In this document: piece after piece, positions 1 to 8,451 of the stretch | Layout: every line of letters starts with the position of its first letter | How positions within the stretch are numbered: position 1 is the stretch's first letter | Source: Streptomyces sp. Ru72 | Lineage (GTDB): Bacteria > Actinomycetota > Actinomycetes > Streptomycetales > Streptomycetaceae | Length of the DNA stretch: 35,063 bases | Assembly: GCF_002920635.1 (NCBI RefSeq) | Contig: NZ_PQSR01000082.1 | Location: 1 to 35,063, forward strand | Direction: 5' to 3' | The notes under the pieces: model-generated | What the model was told of the DNA's origin: nothing | The model's database searches: none | The model's input: the letters and a program-made list of their open reading frames with translations, nothing else | Position numbers and translations under genes: made by a program

Positions 1-133
1 GCCTGAAGAAGCGAGGCCGGGCCGACCCGTGCGGGCATGGGGCCGTTACGGATCGAGTTCAGTTCCGCAGGTCAAGCCACCCTTGCGCTGCTACGACCGT
101 ATCGTGTGGGGCTCGGAAAGTCGTCGCTGCAGG

Positions 134-432
134 TCAGGCCGCGTATCGGTACTCATTGATGACACCGCCGAGGATGCGGGTGCGTAGGAGCCTGCGGCTT
201 TCGAACTCGTGCACGGTGATGGGCTGCTGGTCGGCGCCCGCAGGTCGTTGGTTGCGGGCGCGGTGGGGCGGTGGTCGTTGTAGTGCCGCTCGTAGGCGGT
301 CAAGACGTGCCGGGCGTGGGCCTCGTTCAGGATAAGGACGTGGTCGAGGGCTTCGCGCCGGATGCTGCCGATCACCCGCTCGCAGTGGGCGTTCATCCGA
401 GGTGTTCGCGGCGCACTCCTGAGGATCTCCAT
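134..432 (-). pseudogene. IS transposase C-terminal fragment (integrase core), frameshifted
   Basis: This is the C-terminal end of a DDE integrase-core transposase of the IS3/IS481-like type. The readable part contains the family-typical stretch RMNAHCERVIGSIRREALDH, then YNDHRP. After that point the original frame is lost. Inserting one C near position 268 restores the expected continuation (HRARNQRP and later RILGGVINEYRYAA), ending at the TGA at 134-136. The N-terminal half with the first two catalytic acids is absent, because the sequence beyond 432 no longer matches. I see a truncated copy with a one-base deletion, so it cannot encode a working transposase. A related tail lies at 8452-8545. 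Confidence 0.8.
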
Positions 433-1071
433 CTACTCGGCGGCGGTGAGGCCGGTCCCGGGCGCGGGTCGGCCGTGCGACCCCACGGCAACGGTCGGCC
501 CCGTCGCGCCTGGCTGAGCTGGACCCGGCGGGTCGCCCTCGGTCTGGTCCTCGCCCTCCTCGCCCGACCCACCGCGCCCCTCACGGGCGCAAGCCCTGCG
601 GTGTCCTGCGCGTGTCCTGGACGGGCAGTCAGAACGTGCCCCGTTCCTGCCTGCTCACTGTCGCCGTCGACTTCTGCCCCTGCGGCGAGCACCGTGTCCT
701 GGTGCAAGTCCCTTACCACGAAGCCGCCGAGCGGTTTCGTGTCTGGTTGGCCGTGACGGCCCCTGCCGTGGCCGTCACGGCCGGTCCTGACCGCTTGGAC
801 GGCCTCCCTGCCCAGTCCCGGCCAGTCATCGCGGACACCAGCGGCGAGGGCCTGGCCCTGTTCTGAGCGGGCACCGGGAGACCTGACACCCCAACGTCAC
901 CTCGCAGCTGGCGGCCCCCGGCACGGTCACCCCGCAAACCCCGGACATCCGGCCATCCGCGCTCAGGGTGCGCTAGAGACTTTTGGCACCCCACAAGCTG
1001 GGCGGTCGCGAGTGCGCTGCCGGAAATGACGTAGAGATCGTCGCGTTACGAGCCGCACTTAATGTCCCCTC
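433..1071. other. Intergenic stretch without a recognisable gene
   Basis: About 640 bases between the transposase fragment and the ATP-grasp gene. Short open frames exist on both strands, the best being a GTG-started frame of 84 codons at 612-866 on the plus strand, but none resembles a family I know. The last part, ending ACTTAATGTCCCCTC before the ATG at 1072, is the leader of the next operon and has no clear Shine-Dalgarno sequence, so that operon may start translation from a very short or leaderless transcript. That last point is inference. Confidence 0.5.
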
Positions 1072-2616
1072 ATGGCGGACATATTTGACGCGTACGCGTT
1101 GGCCGACGCGTGGGACGAGATGTTTGTGCGGCCTGGTGAGGTCAGGACCGCCTATGAGCCGGTACTGGCGGCGCTGCAGCCGATCGCACCCAGTGAACTG
1201 CGTTTCAGAGCCGACCAGATGGCGCGGGCGTTCACCGACCGTGGTGTGACCTACGCCTTCGCGGGCGAAGAGCGGCCGTGGCCGCTGGACCTCGTGCCGC
1301 GCATCCTCGACGCCCTCGAATGGGATCTCATACAACGCGGCGTCGGCCAGAGAGTCAGGGCACTGGAGGCCTATCTCGCCGACGCCTATGGTCCCTGCCG
1401 TGCCTTCGAGGACGGCGTCGTGCCCTGGCGGCTGCTCCTCAACTCCCCCCATTTCCACCGCGTCGCGCACGGAATCGAGCCTCCCGGGGGCGTGCGCATC
1501 CACGTCGCCGGCATCGACCTCGTGCGCGACGAGGCCGGAGACTTCCGGGTGCTGGAGGACAACGTGCGGGTGCCCAGCGGGGTGTCGTACGTGATCGAGA
1601 ACCGGCGTGCGATGACCCGTATCTTCCCCTCCCTCTTCGCCGAGCAGCACGTGCTGCCCGTCGACGGTTACGGGCACCGCCTGCTGGCTGCCCTGCGTGC
1701 CGCCGCGCCGGACGGAACCGCCGACCCCAGGGTCGTGGTACTGACCCCCGGTCCCAACAACGCGGCCTACTTCGAACACGCGCTGCTCGCCCGGCTGATG
1801 GGCGTGCAGCTGGTGGAGGGGCACGACCTGCTGTGCAGGAACAACCGGGTGTGGATGCGGACCACGCGCGGCGAGGTGCCCGTCCACGTCGTGTACCGGC
1901 GTCTGGACGACGACTTCCTCGATCCGCTGCACTTCCGGCCCGACTCGGTGATCGGCTGCCCGGGGATCATGAGCGCGGCGATGGCCGGCAACGTCACGCT
2001 CGCCAACGCCGTCGGGAACGGGATCGCGGACGACAAGCTGCTCTACACCTACGTCCCGGATCTGATCCGGTACTACCTGTCCGAGGAACCGGTCCTGCCC
2101 AATGTGGAGTCCTACCGGCCCGACGAACCGGGGCAGTTGGAGGCGGTCCTCGACCAGATCGAGCAGCTCGTCGTCAAGCCCGTGGACGGAGCGGGCGGCC
2201 AGGGCATCGTCATCGGGCCGAAGGCCGATTCCGACACCCTCGAACGCACCCGCAAAGCCGTCATCGCCGACCCGCGCGGCTTCATCGCGCAGCGGCCCGT
2301 CGCCCTGTCCACCTCCCCCACCCTCGCCGGCGAGGGCATGGCGCCGCGCCACATCGACCTGCGCCCGTTCGCCGTGCACGACGGCAACGATGTCTGGGTG
2401 CTGCCCGGCGGCCTCACTCGCGTCGCCCTCCAGGAGGGCAACCTGATCGTCAACTCCAGTCAGGGCGGCGGCTCCAAGGACACCTGGGTACTCGCCGAGG
2501 GGCCCGCTGAGCGGCCGGCCCCCGTCCGCTCTGGCGATCTGCCCGAGGTCGCTCCCCGCCAGTTGGGTCCCGACGGCACCCCCATGCTCCTACAGGAAGG
2601 GGCGCAGCAGCAGTGA
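1072..2616 (+). CDS. Circularly permuted ATP-grasp protein (type 2)
   Basis: A 514-residue protein of the circularly permuted ATP-grasp family (former DUF404/DUF407). Family members are predicted amidoligases that join an amino group to a carboxylate using ATP; the substrate is unknown. The start MADIFDAYALADAWDEMF matches the usual family N-terminus, which fixes the ATG at 1072 despite no clear ribosome binding site. The segment RIHVAGIDLVRDEAGDFRVL and the following DNVRVPSGVSYV (around residues 142-173) are hallmark blocks, and VVKPVDGAGGQGIVIGP (around 364-380) is the glycine-rich nucleotide-binding loop. Length is normal. It overlaps the next gene by four bases (GTGA), so the two are almost certainly co-translated. 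It is the first gene of a three-gene operon with alpha-E and transglutaminase partners. Confidence 0.93.
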   Translation: MADIFDAYALADAWDEMFVRPGEVRTAYEPVLAALQPIAPSELRFRADQMARAFTDRGVTYAFAGEERPWPLDLVPRILDALEWDLIQRGVGQRVRALEAYLADAYGPCRAFEDGVVPWRLLLNSPHFHRVAHGIEPPGGVRIHVAGIDLVRDEAGDFRVLEDNVRVPSGVSYVIENRRAMTRIFPSLFAEQHVLPVDGYGHRLLAALRAAAPDGTADPRVVVLTPGPNNAAYFEHALLARLMGVQLVEGHDLLCRNNRVWMRTTRGEVPVHVVYRRLDDDFLDPLHFRPDSVIGCPGIMSAAMAGNVTLANAVGNGIADDKLLYTYVPDLIRYYLSEEPVLPNVESYRPDEPGQLEAVLDQIEQLVVKPVDGAGGQGIVIGPKADSDTLERTRKAVIADPRGFIAQRPVALSTSPTLAGEGMAPRHIDLRPFAVHDGNDVWVLPGGLTRVALQEGNLIVNSSQGGGSKDTWVLAEGPAERPAPVRSGDLPEVAPRQLGPDGTPMLLQEGAQQQ

Positions 2617-3551
2617 ACGACGTGATCCTCTCCCGGATAGCGGAGGCGCTGACCTGGACCGGGCGGTACGTCGAGCGGGCGGACGCCACCGGCCGGATCC
2701 TCGACGCCTATCTGCACCGCATGCTGGAGGACCCCTGGCGCGACGAGGACGTGGCCTGCCGGTCGCTGTACGCGATCCTCGGTGTGGACGCGGGGGCGGA
2801 ACCGGTGGACATGCAGCAGGTGCTGGACCAGCTCGCGTTCGACGCCCGCTCGACCGGTTCCATCGAGGGTGCGCTGGGCGCCGCTCGGCTCAATGCCCGC
2901 AGCGCCCGTGAGGCCGTCTCCTCGGAGATGTGGGAGTGCCTCAACTCCACCTGGCATGCCCTCGCCGACCAGCGGCTCGCCGCCCGGCGTACGGGTCCGT
3001 ACGCCTATCTGGAGCTCGTCCGACGCCGAGCGGCTCTCTTCTTCGGGCTCGCGGACTCCACGATGAGCCGGGACGACAGCTGGCGGTTCGTCATCCTGGG
3101 CCGGAGTCTGGAGCGGGTCGACATGACCGTACGGCTGCTGAGTGTGCGCGTGCTGGATGCAGTGCACGCGCCGGACTGGCCGACGCTGCTGAGCGCGAGC
3201 GGCGCCGACGAGGCGTACGCGCGCGTGTACGGCGGTTTCGGCGACACCCCGCGGGTGGCCGAATTCCTGCTTCTTGACCGGGACTTCCCGCGCTCGGCGT
3301 TGCATGCGCTGACCACGGCCGAGGAGTGTCTGACTGCGCTGGGCCGCCCGCGCCAGGATCCGGCTCGCCGCCCGATCGGCCGCCTGCGAACCCGCCTTGA
3401 GTACCTGGACTCGCACGCCCTTGAAGAACAACTACCGGTACTGCTGCGGGACTTGCAGCAGGCTTGCATGACGTCCGCCGACGCGGTGGCGGAACGGTTC
3501 TTCCCGTACCAGGGGGCCGTCGAGTGGGCCCAGGAAGGGGCGCGAGCGTGA
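2613..3551 (+). CDS. Alpha-E domain-containing protein
   Basis: A 312-residue protein of the alpha-E family (former DUF403), a nearly all-helical domain of unknown biochemistry that regularly accompanies the circularly permuted ATP-grasp protein. Visible family features are the N-terminal block ILSRIAEALTWTGRYVERAD, the central SREAVSSEMWECLNS-type block and the late ALHALTTAEECLTALG helix. The GTG start at 2613 overlaps the stop of the upstream gene (GTGA), and its own stop overlaps the GTG of the transglutaminase gene in the same way. Role in the predicted peptide or amide synthesis is unknown; it may hold the substrate or scaffold the ATP-grasp enzyme (inference). Confidence 0.92.
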   Translation: MNDVILSRIAEALTWTGRYVERADATGRILDAYLHRMLEDPWRDEDVACRSLYAILGVDAGAEPVDMQQVLDQLAFDARSTGSIEGALGAARLNARSAREAVSSEMWECLNSTWHALADQRLAARRTGPYAYLELVRRRAALFFGLADSTMSRDDSWRFVILGRSLERVDMTVRLLSVRVLDAVHAPDWPTLLSASGADEAYARVYGGFGDTPRVAEFLLLDRDFPRSALHALTTAEECLTALGRPRQDPARRPIGRLRTRLEYLDSHALEEQLPVLLRDLQQACMTSADAVAERFFPYQGAVEWAQEGARA

Positions 3552-4402
3552 CCGGCAAGGGAATCCGCCGCCTCCGCATTCGGCACGTCACGCGCGTCTC
3601 CTACGCGCACGCCGCCGTCTCCTCGCACAATGAGGTCCGCATGACCCCGCTGACGCTGCCCGGCCAGACCACTCTGGACGGTCGGGTGACCGTCGGCCCG
3701 TCGGCCGCGACCTGGTCGTACTGGGACTACTGGGGCACCCAGGTGACCGGCTTCGACCTCATGGACCCGCATTCCGACCTCACCATCACCGCGTCCAGCC
3801 TGGTCGAGACGGGCCCGCCCGGTCCGCTTCCCGAGCCGCCCGGCTGGGCGGAGGTGGTCGAACGCACCACGCGTTCCCGTCTGCTGGAGTTCGCGAACCC
3901 GACGGGGCGTACGACGGTCCCGGTGGAGCTGATCGCCCACGCGCGGGAGGTCACGGCGGGCCTCGACCCGCACGAGACGGCCGTCGCCGTCTCCTCGCTG
4001 GTCGCCGACCGGGTGTCGTACCTGCCCGGCACCACCGGCGTGACCACCTCCGCCGCCGAGGCCTGGGAGCAGGGCACTGGCGTCTGCCAGGACATCGCCC
4101 ACGTCACCATCGCCCTGCTGCGGGGCCTGGGGCTGCCGTCCCGCTACGTCTCCGGCTACCTGCACCCGGAGAAGGAGGCCGAGCTCCACCACCCGGTCGC
4201 CGGGCAGAGCCACGCCTGGATCGAGTACTGGGCGGGCGACTGGTGCGGCTACGACCCGACCAATCGCACCCGCGCCGACGAGTCCCACGTGGTGGTCGGC
4301 CGTGGCCGCGACTACGACGACGTGCCCCCGCACAAGGGCGTGTACCGGGGGGTGGCGGGCGGGCCGCCGGAGGTGACCGTGGAATTCACACAGGTTGCCT
4401 GA
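3548..4402 (+). CDS. Transglutaminase-like cysteine peptidase family protein
   Basis: A 284-residue bacterial transglutaminase-fold protein. The N-terminal beta domain (IRHVTRVSYAHAAVSSHNEV) is the module typical of this family. The catalytic triad is visible: Cys in GTGVCQDIAH, His in GQSHAWIEYW and Asp in CGYDPTNR. The GTG at 3548 is preferred over an in-frame ATG at 3464, because it overlaps the upstream stop by four bases and directly precedes the conserved domain. In this operon type the enzyme is proposed to cleave or transfer the amide product made by the ATP-grasp partner (established as a prediction from comparative genomics, not proven). A strong terminator follows seven bases after the stop. 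Confidence 0.93.
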   Translation: MTGKGIRRLRIRHVTRVSYAHAAVSSHNEVRMTPLTLPGQTTLDGRVTVGPSAATWSYWDYWGTQVTGFDLMDPHSDLTITASSLVETGPPGPLPEPPGWAEVVERTTRSRLLEFANPTGRTTVPVELIAHAREVTAGLDPHETAVAVSSLVADRVSYLPGTTGVTTSAAEAWEQGTGVCQDIAHVTIALLRGLGLPSRYVSGYLHPEKEAELHHPVAGQSHAWIEYWAGDWCGYDPTNRTRADESHVVVGRGRDYDDVPPHKGVYRGVAGGPPEVTVEFTQVA

Positions 4403-4408
4403 ACGCGA

Positions 4409-4439
4409 CGGAGGGCCGGGAACCAGTCCCGGCCCTCCG
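4409..4439 (+). terminator. Hairpin terminator after the ATP-grasp operon
   Basis: A perfect 13-bp stem (4409-4421 pairing with 4427-4439, built from CGGAGGGCCGGGA) with a five-base loop ACCAG. There is no T run, as is common for actinomycete terminators. It lies directly downstream of the transglutaminase stop codon and marks the end of the three-gene operon. Confidence 0.85.
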
Positions 4440-4560
4440 GACGACCCCTTCATGACGCGGCACCCGACACCGAGCAGGAGGGGTGCGGGGCTGTGTCTGA
4501 TATGCGGCTCCGCCGCGTGAGCACGAATAGGGTCTGTCTGAATAGGCCGCGTGACTCCCC

Positions 4561-4680
4561 TTGGCGGTGATCGGTCTGGTCCGCGTGGGGCGAGGGGACC
4601 TATCGAACGAGAAGTGGGCTCGTCTGGAGCCTCACTTACCGAAGAGCATCGGGCGGGGCAGACGATTTACGGCAGGCATC
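4561..4680 (+). pseudogene. IS5-family transposase N-terminal remnant
   Basis: A frame starting with MAVIGLVRVGRGDL and continuing WARLEPHLPK matches the beginning of IS5-family transposases of Streptomyces, where this segment (GDL..W..L.P.LP) precedes the helix that reads ING.LWR.RTG. After about 40 codons the similarity stops. The upstream GGGTCTGTCTGAATAGG (about 4530) may be the remains of the left end of the element. From 4681 to 4968 I see no gene and no clear family; the stretch is probably further debris. Confidence 0.6.
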
Positions 4681-4968
4681 GACGCTGGTCAGCCGAGATT
4701 TCTATCAGCTGCCGCCCGTGGCCGGCGTGCTCGTCCGGTCGACCCACGACGGTATCTTGGATCCGATCGGCCTCGCACTCCACCCCGAGACGCAGGTCAA
4801 GTCTCGGACCGGGGCGCAGACGCCGCCGCGCCGTCCCGGTGTCGGTTGTGCTGATGACGTCGCCACGCCGACGCCTGCTGCCCTTCCCGTCCTTCTCGGC
4901 GACGGCCTTCAGCGCCGCGGACTCGGTCGCATCCTCGAGCGGTGCACGGGCGACCTATATTGGGCCGC

Positions 4969-5574
4969 ATGAGCCGTTGGAATGAGTTGACCGGGGGCAC
5001 GTCCGGACAGGACTACGCCGCACGGTTCGCGGCCCTGGCCCGTAGCGGGAAGGATATGCACGGCGAGGCGCGGTTCTGCGCGTCGCTCGTGCCCACAGGA
5101 GCACGGGTGCTGGACGCCGGGTGCGGTACCGGCCGGGTCATGATCCGGCTCGCGCGTCTCGGGTACGAGTGTGTCGGGGTGGACCTCGATGCGTCGATGC
5201 TGGCAGTGGCCCGGAAACAGGCTCCCGAGCTGCCCTGGTTCCAGGCCGATCTGGCCGAATTCGCGCCGGCCGCGCTCGGCGTCGCGGCCGACTTCGATCT
5301 TGTGGTCGCGGCGGGCAACATCTTCCCGCTGTTGGCCGCCGGCACCGAGGCAACGGTGGTCGAACGCCTGGCCGCGGCCCTGCGCCCTGGCGGTCTGCTG
5401 GTGGCCGGCTTCGGATTGGACGAAGCCCACCTGCCCGTGCCGCCCAGCGTCACGCTGCCCGAGTACGACGACTGCTGCGCCACGGCCGGCCTCACGCTCG
5501 TCGACCGCTTCGCCACCTGGGAAGCCGACCCCTACGACGGCGGCGGCTACGCCGTCAGCGTCCACCGCCGCTGA
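4969..5574 (+). CDS. Class I SAM-dependent methyltransferase
   Basis: A 201-residue stand-alone methyltransferase with a Rossmann-type SAM fold. Motif I is VLDAGCGTGRV at about residues 47-57, followed by the acidic end of the second strand in GVDLDASML (about 67-75) and the QADLAEF block that binds the adenine side. The ATG at 4969 is chosen over an in-frame ATG at 4942 because the product then starts directly at the conserved MSRWNELTGG. The substrate cannot be predicted: the cap region after the core shows no distinguishing motif. The gene stands alone, flanked by mobile-element debris, with a hairpin terminator 82 bases downstream. Confidence 0.9.
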   Translation: MSRWNELTGGTSGQDYAARFAALARSGKDMHGEARFCASLVPTGARVLDAGCGTGRVMIRLARLGYECVGVDLDASMLAVARKQAPELPWFQADLAEFAPAALGVAADFDLVVAAGNIFPLLAAGTEATVVERLAAALRPGGLLVAGFGLDEAHLPVPPSVTLPEYDDCCATAGLTLVDRFATWEADPYDGGGYAVSVHRR

Positions 5575-5655
5575 GCTGCACCACGAGGTGTCCTTACGCC
5601 ACCACGACCCTGTCGTCAGCGGTCAACTCGCCCCTCGGACACGCATCGTGGAATA

Positions 5656-5677
5656 CCTGGTCAGTGCGTTGACCAGG
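5656..5677 (+). terminator. Hairpin terminator with T run after the methyltransferase
   Basis: A perfect 8-bp inverted repeat CCTGGTCA/TGACCAGG with a six-base loop, followed by CATTTTG. It is the only clear plus-strand terminator candidate between the methyltransferase and the next region. Confidence 0.6.
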
Positions 5678-5940
5678 CATTTTGCTTGCGGTCGCCCCGT
5701 GCGGCCCCGCCAGGGTCGTGGCGATCTCCGTGTAGGCAACGCGCTGCCTGCGTCTTCACAGCGCGAAGCCGTAGGGGTTCGTGTCGGTCTCATGCGGAGG
5801 TTTGCGGAGGCGCCGACTGTTCTCTCAGCCCATTCGGTCCTGACCGTAGCTTTCGCCGGTCATTCCGCGGCTTCGTTCCGGAGTCCGATTGCCCGGACAG
5901 CGCTTACGTCCCGGGATCCAGGGATGCCGTGGGCGGGATA
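5678..5940. other. Stretch without a recognisable gene
   Basis: About 260 bases between the methyltransferase terminator and the minus-strand terminator at 5941. I see no gene of a known family on either strand. Confidence 0.4.
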
Positions 5941-5976
5941 GCGGGGTCCCTGGCGAGTTGTGGCCAGGGACCCCGC
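5941..5976 (-). terminator. Hairpin terminator of the FG-GAP gene remnant
   Basis: A perfect 14-bp stem (GCGGGGTCCCTGGC at 5941-5954 pairing with 5963-5976) and an eight-base loop. It lies 22 bases beyond the stop codon of the minus-strand FG-GAP remnant. The remnant has thus kept its native end and terminator although its start is gone. Confidence 0.8.
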
Positions 5977-5998
5977 CATGGGCTCAGCGGCCTATGGG

Positions 5999-6306
5999 CT
6001 ACAGGAGGGTGTTGTAGATGCCCCAGCTCGTTGCGATCTTGATCCGGGCGCCCAGCGGTTTGGTGGCTGCGTCGGTGCCGGGGTAGAGCCACAGACCGCC
6101 TTGGCTGTCGCGGCCGAGCAGGTCGGGTTTGCCGTCGCCCGTGAGGTCACCGATGCCCATGACGGTGTTGTAGATGCCCCAGCTCGTGCCGATCTTGCTT
6201 CGGGCGCCCAGCGGTTTGGTGGCTGCGCCGGTGCCGGGGGGGGGTAGAGCCACAGGCCGCCCTGGCTGTCGGGGCCGAGTACGTCGGGTTTGCCGTCGCC
6301 GGTCAG
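5999..6306 (-). pseudogene. FG-GAP/VCBS repeat protein, C-terminal fragment with frameshift
   Basis: The end of a secreted beta-propeller protein of the FG-GAP/VCBS type. Two near-identical repeat units are visible, each with GDLTGDGKPDLLGRDSQGG or a close variant, followed by LWLYPGT, then TKPLGARxKI and TSWGIYNT. The DxTGDGxxD motif is the calcium-binding loop of the family. The stop is TAG at 5999-6001. Between the units there is a run of nine G (6236-6244) where the sister repeat has four, which breaks the reading frame. Upstream of 6306 the sequence switches abruptly to an IS256-like transposase. The rest of the protein and its signal peptide are absent. Confidence 0.8.
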
Positions 6307-6370
6307 GCGCTTCTGTCGCTTCTTGAGGATCTTCGGCTCGAAGGAGCCGTCCCGGTCGCGGGGCACGCCT
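6298..6370 (-). pseudogene. IS256-family transposase internal scrap
   Basis: Reading the minus strand gives VPRDRDGSFEPKILKKRQKR followed by LTG, which matches the conserved block of IS256-family (mutator-type) transposases in actinobacteria (VPRDRDG.FEP.I..KRQ.RL.G). Only about 24 codons are recognisable. The scrap runs without a break into the FG-GAP repeat, the codons for LTG (6298-6306) being shared by both families. Beyond 6370 I cannot recognise the transposase any further. Confidence 0.7.
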
Positions 6371-6570
6371 ATCCGCTGTCCAGTCACCGCCGCCGCAACC
6401 GCACCGCCAAGGCCGCCACCGTCCAGAGAGCCCTGCGCGAGAAGCAGGTGGTGGATCTTCTCGCCAAAGGGCATGACAACATCGCGCTTTGACGCCGTAA
6501 AAGCCCTTCCCTGCGGATCGCTGACTCCGGTAGTGCTGGTCTGTTCATGCATTCGACTACGGGGAGCGGA

Positions 6571-6903
6571 ATGAGCCAGTTCGGTGTCGACCCCGACAGG
6601 CTGACCGACCTGGCCGGGAAGTTCGACAGGGAGGCGACGGACCTGGCGAAGCCGATCCACGGCTTCGCGGCGACCGCATCCGAGATCGGAGAGGCCTTCG
6701 GCCTGCTCGGCGCCTGCGACGGTGCGGCGCAGAAGTACCAGACGCTCCTGAACAGCACCCTCAAGGCACTCGGGCAGCTGCCCGGCGTGCTCACCAGCGA
6801 CGGCGACCGACTGCGGCTCAACGCCACCAACTACAAGGACTCGGACCAGACCGCCGTGGACCACCTCCGCGCAGCGACATGGCGGGCAGGAGACCCGGCG
6901 TGA
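6571..6903 (+). CDS. WXG100-like/EspC-type type VII secretion target
   Basis: A 110-residue all-helical protein resembling the EspC-like (former DUF2580) branch of the WXG100 superfamily of small proteins exported by type VII secretion. It has two predicted helices with a turn in the middle but no canonical W-x-G tripeptide. A C-terminal NYKDSDQ supplies a YxxxD-type motif known from type VII substrates. The ATG at 6571 (MSQFGVDPDRL) is preferred because GGGGAGCGG lies just before it; an in-frame ATG at 6547 has none. The stop overlaps the GTG of the next gene (GTGA). It probably pairs with the WXG domain of that neighbour. No secretion machinery gene is in the window. Confidence 0.75.
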   Translation: MSQFGVDPDRLTDLAGKFDREATDLAKPIHGFAATASEIGEAFGLLGACDGAAQKYQTLLNSTLKALGQLPGVLTSDGDRLRLNATNYKDSDQTAVDHLRAATWRAGDPA

Positions 6904-8046
6904 GCATCGACAGTTGGATCGACGGCAAGGTCCTGGAGATCCTCCAGGCGTGCGGGGTGCAACTCCCGGGCGGCAACGGCGACACGCTCCGCTCGGTCGC
7001 CCGTGCCTGGGACACCATGGGCGACGAGCTGACAGAAGTCGTGCATGCCATCGACGTCCAGATCCAGGGCGTCGACAAGCAGGGCTGGCACGGTGAGGCC
7101 CGCGATGCCTTCGAGAAGCACTGGGAGGAGCAGAAGCACGTCATCCAGGACGTCGCCCACAACTTCCACCAGGTGGCCGACGGGCTGCGGGCGTACGCCG
7201 ACGAGATCGACAGGATCAACGAGGAGATCATCGACATCTGCGTCGAGATCGCCGAGATGGAGGTGGCCGGGGCGGCGCTGTCGTTCTTCACCGGCTTCCT
7301 CTCCGACCTCGTCGCGAACACGGCCGTGGCCGCGCGGGTAGCCAGGATCGTCGACCTGGTGAAGCTCTTCACCTCGGCCGCGGAAAAGGTGGCGGCTCTG
7401 ATCGAGAGGTTCTGCGGCCTCGCCGAGAAGTCAGCCGCATTCGTGGAGAAGATGCTCACAACCGGGGTAAAGGTCCTCGGAAGCTTTGCCAAGAAGGGGC
7501 TCGAGAGCTTCGCCACGAACTTCGTCGCCGACTCGGGCAGCATGATGCTCAACCAGGCGCTCAACGGCCAGCCGATCACGGTGGAAGAGGACTTCGCCAC
7601 TGGCGGCAAGGAAGCTCTGGGCACGGCCGCTTTCACAACGGGTGGCGCGTCGCTGGCCCAAGGCGCCCACCTGACGGGCGGTCGGCAAGGTCCTCGGCGG
7701 CGAGGGCCGGGCCGGGAGCGCGGTCAACGGGGCGCTGGGCAACATCAGCGGCGGCCTGACGGCCGACGTGTGGAACCAACAGGACGGCGCGACGATCGGG
7801 TGGGACGCAGCGACGAACGCAGTGACCCGAGCGACCGGAAAGGCCGCCAACGACGCCCACTTCCACCACATGGAGGAACACGGCAGCCTCGGTGGCGAAA
7901 ACCTCAGCGACAGGGGCAAACTCACCGACTCCGCGTACAAGAACTCCTTCAGCGCCGGCCTCAACACGGCGGTCTACGCGGCGGGCTCCGGCATCGAGTC
8001 GGATGTCCAGAACCTGGCCAAGCACGCCGAGAAAGCGGGCGAGTGA
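6900..8046 (+). pseudogene. WXG-domain type VII secreted effector-like protein, +1 frameshift
   Basis: Starting with GTG at 6900 (VSIDSWIDGKVLEIL), the frame encodes an N-terminal helical WXG100-type domain with the tripeptide in KQGWHGEARDAF (about residue 62). A long hydrophobic helical middle follows (EVAGAALSFFTGFLSDLV onward). At 7680 an extra base puts the remainder out of frame: the original frame turns into an arginine-rich tail to 8060. The next frame instead gives a natural sequence (VGKVLGGEGRAGSAVNGALG, then VWNQQDGATIGWDAATNAV) ending at TGA 8044-8046, three bases before the next gene. Restored length would be about 381 residues. I infer either a genuine frameshift or a sequence error. 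The C-terminal domain is not one I recognise, so toxin activity is unproven. Confidence 0.75.
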
Positions 8047-8049
8047 TCT

Positions 8050-8313
8050 GTGTACGGTGAGCTCGGGAACGTGATCCTCGCGGGGGTCGCCCATAACAAC
8101 CCGAACTACGATCCCGGCTGGAAGGGCTTCTTCTCGGCGCTGGTGGTTATTGCTGGGGGTGCACTCATCCTCGCGGGTGTGACCGCGGGCTTCACCATGT
8201 GGCGTCACGCCGAGCAGCCGCGTGAAAAGGGTCTTTGGCGGGTGCTCCTTGCCACGACGGGGTGCTTCGGGGTCGTGGGCCTCGCGATCATCGCCGTCGG
8301 CGTGTGGCTGTAA
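8050..8313 (+). CDS. Small two-helix membrane protein downstream of the WXG protein
   Basis: An 87-residue protein with a GTG start three bases after the restored stop of the WXG-domain gene. Two transmembrane segments are clear: about residues 27-48 (FFSALVVIAGGALILAGVTA) and about 63-86 (RVLLATTGCFGVVGLAIIAV), separated by a short charged loop RHAEQPREKGLW. No enzymatic motif. In the polymorphic toxin setting, small membrane proteins behind a secreted effector are often immunity proteins; here that is only a positional inference. Confidence 0.7.
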   Translation: MYGELGNVILAGVAHNNPNYDPGWKGFFSALVVIAGGALILAGVTAGFTMWRHAEQPREKGLWRVLLATTGCFGVVGLAIIAVGVWL

Positions 8314-8451
8314 TGAGCCGCACACCCCGTGGCCCCTGACGCGGGCGGCAGGGCGACAGGTGCCAAACAGCAGGTCTGCTACCGCCTGAAGGTGCCGATA
8401 TTCGCGCATCGCTGCTGACCTGCGCTGATTCGGCCGACCGGTGATGTGGCC

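Noticed and set aside
612..866. An 84-codon plus-strand frame that could be a small gene
   Set aside because: It has no recognisable family, no clear ribosome binding site and lies in a stretch where all frames are open because of high GC content.
973..2379. A 468-codon minus-strand frame opposite the ATP-grasp gene
   Set aside because: It is the antisense shadow of a well-conserved gene and its composition (Val/Gly/His/Arg-rich) is typical of non-coding frames.
6384..6480. A plus-strand frame ending ALREKQVVDLLAKGHDNIAL, similar to a LuxR-type recognition helix
   Set aside because: Only about 20 residues look alike, there is no supporting domain and the region is element debris.
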